A stretch of 61,269 nt of DNA. Origin: Prevotella sp. GTDB taxonomy: Bacteria; Bacteroidota; Bacteroidia; Bacteroidales; Bacteroidaceae. The translations under genes and the position numbers were made by a program. The stretch lies in assembly GCA_017428055.1 (NCBI GenBank), contig JAFRRN010000009.1, positions 1 to 61,269 of the forward strand. The letters run 5' to 3'. Numbering within the stretch: position 1 is the first letter of the stretch; each line of letters opens with the position of its first letter. Below, in pieces: positions 29,113 to 40,000 of the stretch. The notes under the pieces were generated by a model. It was not told where the DNA came from and searched no databases. It saw only the letters and a list, made by a program, of their open reading frames with translations.

Positions 29113-30231
29113 CTAATTAAAAATTCTATTGCCGTTGGCATCACGGAGAGAAGTACCCATATTAATCGTGAAAGGATGGATATGCCCCGCCTTCAGCGTA
29201 GCGGTAAACGGGAGGTAAACCGAGCCATACTCATTGGCCGAGCCAACCTTGAATTCATTGTCCTGTTTGAAAATCTTGCATTTGATTTCCAAGTAAGCCG
29301 TCTTGGCATTGTCAGCATCCACGATGGCTGTTCCTCTATCCATGCCTGTTATGGCTTGGGGTATCAAGAAAAGATAGTCGCTCTCATTCTTGGCAAGCAA
29401 AGTCTCCTCCTCCGCATCTACGACGATGTTGTTCTCCTCGCCATCCCGATAAGCCTTCAATGTGAAATCGCTATTGCCACTCACATCGTACCATTGGTCA
29501 GTAAGCAGTGCGTATTTGCCCGATTCATGGACGTTGTGGAGTTTTACTTCTTTCACCTCCACCGTGTAATCTGCCAGGCTGTTGGTCTTGATAAGGGAGA
29601 ACTGAAGGGCGGAACAGACATGGTCGAACACAAGATTCACAACCCCCTGACAGTTGTTCCACGTGTCGGTTTTCTTTGCCACGAGCACATCGCGCTGGTC
29701 ATCGGAGCTTTGTTCTGTTACCACTAACAGGTATGGGTTTCCATCGTTTAGTTCGAAGAAGTCCACATTGCTTTTGTAATAGGTATAATACCCAAATACG
29801 TAGACATCATCATCGTCACCTACAACGGATGACGATGGCCAAGTTCCATTGTTCTCGTAATAGCCCTTTGTCGTAATGCTTAGAGTCTCAGACCTATTTG
29901 TCTTAACCCACTGAATACCATAGAATTTATACATCATATTGATGTAAAAGTAATCCAACGTGTGGGTGAAAACAGCTGGGGCAAGCCGTTTGTTCGCCTT
30001 GGCACCATTGGGCTGAGTGAGCGGGTTTTCCGACACTTGCAGGATAAGCTTTCGCTCTTGCTGTTCGTCGTTGGCGGGATTGCCTTCATCGGGATTTCCC
30101 AATATTTTATTGACGAGGGTCACCACGTCTGAGACGGAAATAGTGCCATCATTGTTGACATCATAATGGTTGCCTTGTGCTTGCACATGAAGCGCGACGA
30201 ACGTCATCGCACAAAAAAGATATTTTCTCAT
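29113..30231 (-). CDS. Secreted protein with dockerin-like repeat and fimbrillin-like body
   Basis: 372 residues. The signal peptide is MRKYLFCAMTFVALHVQAQ. Directly after it stands a single dockerin-type calcium-binding repeat (DVNNDGTISVSDVVTLVNKIL). The rest resembles Mfa-like/fimbrillin family proteins: SNVDFFELNDGNPYLLV, then LVFDHVCSALQFSLIKTNSL (the typical H-x-x-S-x-L-x-F strand) and YLFLIPQAI. No lipobox is present, unlike usual fimbrillins. It is 4 bp after the lipoprotein gene and 6 bp before the small acidic gene. It may be a partner or pilin-like subunit of the giant protein; that is inference from the operon. Confidence 0.75.
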   Translation of the reverse strand: MRKYLFCAMTFVALHVQAQGNHYDVNNDGTISVSDVVTLVNKILGNPDEGNPANDEQQERKLILQVSENPLTQPNGAKANKRLAPAVFTHTLDYFYINMMYKFYGIQWVKTNRSETLSITTKGYYENNGTWPSSSVVGDDDDVYVFGYYTYYKSNVDFFELNDGNPYLLVVTEQSSDDQRDVLVAKKTDTWNNCQGVVNLVFDHVCSALQFSLIKTNSLADYTVEVKEVKLHNVHESGKYALLTDQWYDVSGNSDFTLKAYRDGEENNIVVDAEEETLLAKNESDYLFLIPQAITGMDRGTAIVDADNAKTAYLEIKCKIFKQDNEFKVGSANEYGSVYLPFTATLKAGHIHPFTINMGTSLRDANGNRIFN

Positions 30232-30235
30232 AACT

Positions 30236-31060
30236 TCAATAATAATCTACATTTACTGTCTGGGCAGAGGATGTAATGGTAAACACCGTCCCCGTGTTCC
30301 ATATAGCTTTCTCGTGAACATTATAATAATAAATGGAGGCTTGCTCCCCTTCCACACGTGCATAGACAGTAAGCGAGTAAGGGGCAAGGAACAGGTTTTC
30401 GCCAATGGTTGCCACGCCCCGGCATTCGCCGTTCACCATCACGGCGATAAGGTCGCCCGCTGCTGGTTGCAACACGTCTTGGGCAATCCGGGGCATTTGG
30501 AGCGAAAGGGGCATCTGCACGGGGTATTTGGCACTTCCAGCCAATAATGTGGGCATGTAAATATCATCCACCCCATATACTTTCTCTGGCACAAATGTTT
30601 CCGTGCCTGTCAGCGTGAAGGTCTGCCGTAATTGGCTACAATAATAGCTGAGTGTTATATGGACAGCCTTGTCTGACTCCTCATTTCCAAGCACCTTCAA
30701 GATAAAGGTTACGTCCTTGGTGTTGCCAAGCGCAATGGCTGGCCGTGCCATCGCCCGTATTTCATTACCGATGAAGACTGCCATGAGGTCTTTCTCCGTG
30801 GAATAAGGTACCAACTCTGGTTGCAATGTCACCATCAAGATCATCCAACTCTCATAGTCGCCAGGCTGTGGAGCTGTCCAATCGGGCGTTTCCTCATTGG
30901 CAGACCAATCGATTTTCCAATCGGCTGTGCCAACGGCCTTCTGCCATTTCGTCGTACTTTGTCCTGTGCCAGTAGTAGACGTATTATCGTCGGATGAGCT
31001 GCAGCCCCACATCAACGTGAGGGCTGCCAGCATCATCGCATTATAAATAAACCTTTTCAT
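30236..31060 (-). CDS. Lipoprotein with two V-N-G-E-x-R-G type modules shared with the giant protein
   Basis: 274 residues with a lipobox (LTLMWGCSSSDD) and a Ser/Thr linker. Two related beta modules follow: one around DLMAVFIGNEIRAMARPAI and one around DLIAVMVNGECRGVATIGEN, each followed by strands ending in an aromatic Y-Y or F-T-L segment. The same pattern (D-x-L-x-A-F-x-N-G-E-x-x-G-V) occurs in the giant protein at about residues 2955 and 3265. The gene starts 6 bp after the giant-protein gene. I infer an outer membrane anchor or assembly partner for the giant protein; no named family is recognised. Confidence 0.75.
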   Translation of the reverse strand: MKRFIYNAMMLAALTLMWGCSSSDDNTSTTGTGQSTTKWQKAVGTADWKIDWSANEETPDWTAPQPGDYESWMILMVTLQPELVPYSTEKDLMAVFIGNEIRAMARPAIALGNTKDVTFILKVLGNEESDKAVHITLSYYCSQLRQTFTLTGTETFVPEKVYGVDDIYMPTLLAGSAKYPVQMPLSLQMPRIAQDVLQPAAGDLIAVMVNGECRGVATIGENLFLAPYSLTVYARVEGEQASIYYYNVHEKAIWNTGTVFTITSSAQTVNVDYY

Positions 31061-31066
31061 ATTTTC

Positions 31067-34000
31067 TTACTTAACTACTTTCTTCTTTCCATTATAGATA
31101 TAGACACCTTTCTTTGATGGACGGCCTGGGAGCTTATAGCCTTGCAGCGTGTACCATCCCTCTTGTGGAATGTCAACACGTGTGAAGTCGATGCGTGTTG
31201 GCGTATTTGGCATTCCTACCACGGCATTTGCCTTGTACGTGAGGATGTCGGAAGTAGTGGCGATGATTTCATCCTCCCGCTCCACGGCGAATGAAAGCCC
31301 TTGTTGCTTGTCGCCTCCGATACTCATATAGAAGATGCCGTCCTCATTCATCGTGCTAACACCACACAGCTCGCCATTGGCGAATGCCAACAGACGGTCT
31401 CCTTCTTCCAAATTCAAGCCGTTGGCAATGGCAGTGAGCGACATCGTTGTGGGCGAAGTGGAATAAGCCTTCTTGACAGGAGCCTTGTAAACCATATTGA
31501 TGAACGAGCTGCTTGGCTCAAAGAACGGATAGGTAAATAACACTCTATTTTGTTCTTGACGCAACAGCATGTATCCCTCGCCAGGCTTCATGTATTGGAG
31601 GGTACCCTCCCACTTGCCACTGCCGTTATATCCATTGAAGATGGCAAACTCGTCGTGGCTCTTGATGACATCGCCGTCTTTCGCATAGGTGAAATACTCT
31701 GCGAGGGCAGTCTCCACGGGCAGGTTCACCATCGGCGTATAACCAATGCTATTCCATCCTGAATTGACGATAATGGTTCGCTCTGCCCAATCCTTGACGA
31801 TATAGCCTGACAGCTGCACAGAGATGTCCTTGCTCACCTTAACCGCATAGAAGTTTCGTGGAGAGATAGCCAAACTATCAATATCCTCGGAAATCTTCCA
31901 GTGGTTGTCGGTATAGATAAGGGTCAAGCCATTGGTGTTATCGGTCATGACATCGCCATTTTGCCATGGGAATCCATCGAGCAGTCGGTTGAGGTTCCTG
32001 AATGATTTGCTCTCATAGACATTGAAGGAAACCCAGTTCCAACCCTTCCGCAAGTCGAGTGTCTGCACATACTGGTTGTCAGCATAGAAGATGCAGGGTG
32101 AATCTATGCTTCCATACAACTTGGAGTTCTTAAATTTGATGTTATCATAATTGATGAGCAACATTTCCCTGCCAGTGGCATAGTGCCATAGCTTGAAATA
32201 GAGTTGATCAGATACCGTCGTGTCGTTATAAACAGTAAGATAGAGCATACTCTTTCCCGTGGCCTCATCGTATGAAATATGTGAAACGCCATGGCAAACT
32301 CCCTCTCGGTCAAACACGCCCACGATGTCGCGTGTATCGGTAATGATCTGGTTGTCGTCAAGGCTACCCATCACCACACGTCCCAATATATTCATCGTAT
32401 ATTTGCGCAAATCCCTGCTCACTACCCAGTCTGGCTCTTCACCATAGATGGTGAGATTAAGAGACAGGGGTTCAGAAAGACCTTCTTCGTCTGTCAAGTA
32501 AATAACCTCGTCGTAAGTTCCCACGTTCAAGTTCTTATTGACGGTAAACGTCAAATAGGTTTCTTCCCTTGGACCGATGGTGTTAGTCTGTGGGCTGACA
32601 GTGAGCCATCTCGGACAGTTTTCCACTTTGAATGTATGGTTACCACCGCTAACATTCTTAATCAGTATATCAAAATCCATTCCCTCACCGTATGGTATCT
32701 CATACTTCAAGGTCTTGTCTGACCACCGCAAAGCGTTGCAGTCAACGAAGCAGCTCAATGTGGCTGGCGATGCCATGCTGTTGCCGTTCATGTCTGGAAT
32801 ATCACGGACGGTGACATAGATGGTTCGCTTATTGATGTACTCGGTAGGCTCATCAATGTTAATCAAGAGCTGGTTGTCGCGACCCACATGGCTGAAACCG
32901 AGGTTTTTTAACGTCTCGTAAGGTCTCACGGGTGCGCCTTGACTTTGGTCGATGTGGTTATACAGGTCTTGCTTAGATACCGACTCATCAAAGATGTAGT
33001 CACGCACAGGGGTGCTGGTGGGCAGTTTCGTGGTCTTATCCAACTCATACAAGATATTGCCTTCTGGATCCTTGTGTATTGTCTGACTATAAACGTATGG
33101 AACAAGGACAAGGTTGTTATTCGACTGCCGCTCTTGGCGACTGAAGTTCATGTAAACCTTCAAGCCCGCCTCGTCGCCGTATGGACTCTTGAGGCTATAA
33201 CTCTTGATGAGCGAAAGTGGCAAAGCCTGCTCAAACAAGCAAATCTCATCGAGGTTTCCTTGTAACCAGTTATGGGTGTCAACAATGACGGAATCGGTCT
33301 TGCCCTTGTGGAATGTCGCACCTAACATGGGAATACCACCCGAAATGCCGCCAAGGGAATCGACAGCGAATGAGGCGCGAAGGATGCGGTCCATATAGAT
33401 GTTGCCTATATTGCGCGAGCGGTTGACAGTCATGGCATAATGATGCCAGCGATTGTCGCTATAATCTCCCGATATGTCGATTTGCATACCATTGGTACGA
33501 TATATCAAATTTTCCGCCTCAAAGCCAATGAAGAACTGGTTCTCAGCACCTTCATCTGTGTCAAGCCCCAAACCGTTGCTGATGAGTGCACCGCGTCCCT
33601 CTGGGGTTGTTTTAAACCAGAACATGAGCGTATAGTCCTCATCGTCGGCACGGGTGATGGCATTCTGGTCGAGAGCCAGGCCTCGGTCTTCCCAATCAAG
33701 ACGGAGCGACATGCCTTGTGGCTGCGCCCAAGCCACATTGACGATTCGTGCATGGGCACCCTGTGCCTTGTCGGTGGCATATTCACCCTCGCCCTCATTC
33801 ATTGGGTAATAGTCCACCAAGCCCATCTCATAGCCAGTGAGACGCTTATAGCCGTAAGTGGTTCCCAACTGTAGAGCCGTGAGTGCGCGATACCATACAC
33901 GAGCCTCCATCATGCGACCTTGGTAGAACTGGCAACCACTGTCATAGCGATTCACCTCATTGGTGCGTCCGAAGATAAGATTTCCCGCTCCCGTATAAGG

Positions 34001-37000
34001 CTCTTCCATTTCAAAGCTACCCACAGACTTACCACCGATGTACAACGACAAGCGGCATGGATCCTTTTCCTTGGTAGGCTGGCTGATGACCATCGCCACT
34101 TGTTGGAAGATGCTATAGTCTATCGTATCATTCGACTTGTATTCACTTTGCCTGTCAACCACCACCTTGAGTTTCTGGTCAGCAGTAATCCACAGCTGTA
34201 ACTTCTTGTTGTTAGTACCATGTGAGAAGAGGGGCATATCCACTCCTTTCACGTCAGGTTTAATCATCATGCTAATGGTCAAGTCCTTGCTGGCAAAGTT
34301 TCGAACCACTTCCGTCTCGATACTTCCTTTGCTGTCATTCCCAGAGAATTGGAGCGACACGTCTTCAGACACATTATTATTGTTCACCTCGCCTTTCACC
34401 TCGAAATTGACTTTGTGGTCAAGGTAGTTGTGCTCGATTGCCTCAGAGAAATTGAAGATAATGTTCTCGCCAATGTCAAGAACTCCATCAATCGGCTCTG
34501 GTGTTCCAAAGAGCTGCGGGCGACGGGTGTCCTTGATACCGCTGAGGATCTGCGAAGACGATGTCAGGAAGCTGTTACCGTCTCGTATATATAGCACGGC
34601 ACGGAGGTCGTATGCCTTTTCCATGACAACACCCTCGCCATAGAACTCCGTGTTGATATATCCATTGTCAGGAATTTTCTCCTTCACGCCACTCGCCAAT
34701 GCCATGAGCGAATCGTTGTCATAGTAAGAGCAGAGGTTTGTCCAGTAGTCATCGCCACGCGCCGTCTCCTTATATTGGAACTCGATGTGGTCGAAGTTCT
34801 TTTGTTTCCTGTCGAAGCCATCAATCTTGACGGGGAGGAAATAGCCTTTCTTCTCATGGAATGGCGCATCGGTATTCATCACCCACTTGTCGCCCGGGGT
34901 GGAGATGTTGACAGGCCCTGCCATACGCAGGAAATGCACGTCAAACTTCACCTTGTCATAGACATTGACATCGTTCTTGGAAACGATACCAATTTCCAAG
35001 TTCTCATAGTCGAAATCCTCGCCGGCATATACCTCAAGGGTCTTTTCTGTTATCTGACCTGGTACTACATACATGTTTCGGCCGTCGCCAGTGATAGGAC
35101 TTCCATCCATCATCAGCTTGGCACCCTTGGGATTGGTTGCCTCTTCTTGGAAAAGAGTATAGAACGAGAGGGGTGTGGAGATGGCATTAGGCTCTTCGCT
35201 ATCGTTAGTGAGGTAAACTTTGAAACGAGCAGGCTCTCCGTATGGTACACCACTGATGCTCTGTTTATCCAATGTAATCTTGGGGTTCTCAATTTTCTTG
35301 GTGCGGGCATCGAGGACGGTTCCAGAACGATAGAACATCGTCCTACGCTCATCTTCCCACGGCTGGACTGTTGCACCGCCTCGTGTGCGATAGACAAAGC
35401 CACGTGCAAACCTGACGGGGTCATCTTTACCCAAATCCAAATGTCGCTCAAGATAGTCGTCGTTGTAGTCCACTTGTGCATAGAAGTTCTGGCTGGTGAA
35501 CACATCCAACACATCATTGCTCTTCTTGGTGGAGCCCACAACGGAAGTTGCACGATAGACATCAAAGTCGAGATGCGAGGAATTGTTCATTCCGATGGAG
35601 AACGATTCCTTCCTATTGTAGGTCTTGGCGGTGGTGGTGTTGTATTTCACATCGTAGGACATGGTGGGATAGACGAGATACTTAAAACAGCTACCCGTGA
35701 ATTTGACCTCTGTCTCCGATCTCCACCAAGAAGGTTTCAGATTGTCATTCTTCATGACCTTTGACAAGAAACTGACAACCATTTTGCCCCCAACCCTGCC
35801 CAATACATTCAAGATATCAAGGGTGATATCCCCTGCATTGGCTGACGAGCTGAAATATTCATCTGTATTGATACCCAATGGCCATGTCATCGTACTGCTA
35901 TTGGAATACGAGCTCTCGAAATTCTCGCTGTATGTCATGCCCGTGCCACCATCTACGTCAAAGTTCTTCACCAAATCAGTAGCGGTCAGTTTATCCTCTT
36001 CGTTCCGGATGATCATTTTCACCCATTCAAACATGATGCCGCAATATTTCTGTACATCATCCGTTTGGGCGGTATCATCATACTTGTCTGGCACGACGAC
36101 ACAATAATTCATGTCATTCCTCTTGGTTGACGCATTCTTGTGCATGGACAAGGTGTAATAGAAAGGATCGTCACCGACCATGTTCATCACGGCAAAATCC
36201 TTATCGTCGGGATCCTTCAGCGAGAGATACACTTTCTTGCCCGTGGCATTGGCTTGTTTCTGGGCGTCTTCCGGCGTACCGATATACATCAGCGCACGGC
36301 ATTGTTCGGCCAATTCGGGTATGAGTTGGGTGGTGATATATTTCTGTGTGTGTGCGAAAGTGGAGGTAAGCTCCGCCCCGAAGACCAAAGACTCATCCCT
36401 CACGAGGTGATAGAGTTTGCCATTGGCATCCTTGCCTTGGGCTATATCCACCATGGTACCCGCCTTGTCGGTGCTGCCCGTCACTAAGGTTGCCCCCGGA
36501 AGCCGTCCCTTCATCTGCTGGAAGATACTGTCGGGAATGGCACGGATGGTCACACCTTGCTTGACGATGTTGTTTTGCACCACGCCCATATATATATCAG
36601 CATTGGCACCCACCATCGACGTTGCCGAACTGGTCTTGATGTCTTCCGTGGCTGTCATGGTGTAAGTGAAAGCACGGTTGCCCTTCCCGGAGAATACGAT
36701 GTCGTTGGAATATTGGAATCCCGTCGTGGCATCTTGCAAGATACCGTATGACGGTCCCATGGCACCAACAGTAGAAGTAAACGTGACACCATAATAATTA
36801 TTCATGGTGGTACCGTTCTTCAAATCCATACTCACACCAGCCGACCAAGCCATGTCCATTGTATAGGTGTACTTCAGTGTGGAGCCTTTCGAGAGTGTTG
36901 CAGAACTGGTTCCCCCTGGTGGGTCGCGCAGGATATCCACAAGCGTGGGTTGCTCCGCATTGAGGATGTCATTGGATCCAGGCCTGGTGTATATATTCAG

Positions 37001-40000
37001 GATATAAGCCTTCAGTGGTTCTGCCTCGTATGTTTTGCCATCAAGTTCGAGCGTCATCGAAACGGTGCGCAGGGCATCGTCCTTGGTTAGGTTATAGTTT
37101 ACCTGCTGTGCGTAGAGATTCACAATGCCTACGCCCTCCTCGTTGAGTTGCACCTCTTCCTTATGGGTGGAACTGACCATGCCATTGTGTACCACCACCT
37201 TGCCGCCATTCATCTGCACCACATCAATGGTATCACTCAATGAGTTGTTGTTCCAATAATAACGCTCCACCGCTTCCAAGCGATAGGAATAATAGCGGTT
37301 GATGCTAAACACGGGATGTCCAAACGTATATTTCGTTTTCATCACAGTGGGAGCGTCATCCTTGTCGGATGCCTTCTCGGACACTTGATACACCAACGGC
37401 ACCTCCGATTTGTCCCCGCCGAGGTTGGTGGCAGTATAGGAATAGTCTCCGTAATAGTCGAAGAGACCGTAGCCCAACTGCTTGTATGTCAGCTCCACGG
37501 GGTTGTGGTAGATACGGTTGTAAATGGCATTGTAGGTTACGGTGGGATCTTTAATCGTCACCTTGGCAAGGTTTACCCACGAGCCTTCGTATTTCTTTTC
37601 TATAGGCTTGATGGCTTCTGTCAAGTCAACGACATCACTCACCTTTCCCTCTTGGAACAATGTGGCATATCCCTCACAAAAAATCTGTTGCACTTTCCAT
37701 TTTACGGGTGGCAGTTCTATCATGTATTCACCCGTGATAGTGTCAGGCTTCACCACAATGCGCTTACGATACATATTCACCGTTGTCACATAATCGGTGG
37801 GGTCGCCCTGCTTTCCATTATGATAAATGGTATCGCGCTCTGAGAGCAATGGGTTGACATTATCGAAGACAATATTTGACGTGTTGTCACCCTCAAGGGT
37901 CAGTATCATCGTCACGTCGCGACCGAGGTTGTTGCGCGAGAGGCTGTTACCCAAAGGCAAATTGCCCTGCGTGTCGCCTCCCACTACGCGACCAATCAAC
38001 TTCACCTTCGTCTTGTCATAGAAATAGATGTCGGTGAGCTTATCCGTGAAGTTATGGGTGAATTTCCCACCGTCTGTAAAATCATGACCATCCATCTTGG
38101 CGACGATGGTTCTCTTACCATCCAACACGTAGAAGGTGAACTTCCCATCAAAGTCTGTCTCCAACAACTTGCCAGAGGCAGTATATACATCATGACCGTC
38201 AACAGAGAAATTGGCGCCATGCACGGGGATGGATGTACCTTCATACATCACGTAGCCAGAGAAACGGTGTCCCGAGGTGACGATGAAGTCTTTCAACTCT
38301 CGGTAATTGATTGAATCATTGAACGTGACATCATATTGGCTATTTTCCAATTCAATCCTGTCGGAGCTGGTAACACCCACATTATAAACGACTGTCCTGC
38401 CTTTGAAATAGGAAAGGTTCTCAATCATGAACTTTCCCGTCTCATCGGTCGCAACGGTTTCCGTGAAACTGTTGCCGCCTTTGGCAGTAATGGTGACGGA
38501 TACATTCGGTATTCCCGTGCCATCGGCGAAACGCACGTAACCCTCCATCTTGCAACTGTGCTTACAGCCTGCCACCACGGAGTCGGAATAATGATAGCTG
38601 GTACCCTCGCAGTCTATCGCCGAGCGCACCGTATATTCATAGTCATCGAGCATCGAGACAGTTTTGTCCTCATAAATCATATCTGTGAGGTTGGTGGCTA
38701 TAACTTCCCATTTATGACTTCCCACCTTGCAGCGCAACACCTCAAAATAGTCCACCACGTCGTTTTCCACATCCCACTGAATCAAGACACTGCTCTGGCG
38801 GGACGTTGTGGTAAGCTTTTTGGAAACTTTGCCTGATGCCTCGTAATAGAAAGTAGCACCAACTACATTAATAATAACAGTGTTGGCATCAAAATTTTCA
38901 GGTACTAAAATGGGTGAAATACCAAACTCGTTGTCTGATGCTTGCCAATTGTTTCCGATCACCTCTCCCCATTCTTCTTGATTTCTTGGTAATTTTTCTC
39001 CCTGCGTTTCATCGCAATACGATTGCCAGGCATATTCGCCCCAGGTACTCCAGTAGCATTTTTGGAGGGAGCAATCGCCACTGAAGTAGAACGATTTAGC
39101 GAACTGGTTTGAGCCGCTGGAATCTATGTATTTAAAACGCTCATCCCCTTCTCCTGCCGAGAAGAAGAGAGAATTATCAATCTTACATGGATTCTCGCAA
39201 TGATTGATGAAGCCAGCAAACGTGGGGTAACCTTTCCCAGACTCTAATTTCTTGGCATAGACAAGGCAATTGTTAATGGTAATATCCTTGCCTTTCAACA
39301 CAAAGCCAGCGGCTTGATTGAAATTCTTAAATTCTCCCTCCACGCCGCAATTGCTGATAACAAGGTTTTCTGCCCTGTCCACCATGCCGGAAATATCCTC
39401 ATAATATCCGATATAGGCATCATATTTGATATTGAGGTTACTGATTCTGGCATTTTTCACGTTCTTAAAAAGAGTGAGGTCTTCAGCTATGATGGTATGT
39501 CCATTTCCATCAAAGACACCACTGAATGGATACTTTTCCGTTCCGACGATATATCTGTCATCGCCACCCATCAGGTGGAGGTCGGTATTCAGTAACACTT
39601 GGGTCTCACAAAATCTATTCCCATTGCCAGAATTTACGTAAGAAACAAATTTATCCCAATCGCTTTCAGAATTGATGACAATCTGTTTGATGCCATTTTC
39701 AATGGGGCTTGTGCCTCTGCATGTGGAAACCTCTACATAGTAATTGATACATGGGCGCGTGAAAGTGAGTTGCTTCTGACGGGCAAGAATCTCTGCCCGT
39801 GTCAGGGTGTATTCCACACTGTCCACCAAAGCACCTTGACGGTTAAACATCTTCACCTTCATTTTCATTTCCGCACGGTCATCCCAAACATAATAAAACG
39901 AATCATCGTCGTATTCCCATGTCACGTTGGCGGTATATTGGTCTTTGCCCGCTTGCTCCATCTTGGCACTCTTGACATGATACAGCCTCATAGGATCCAA

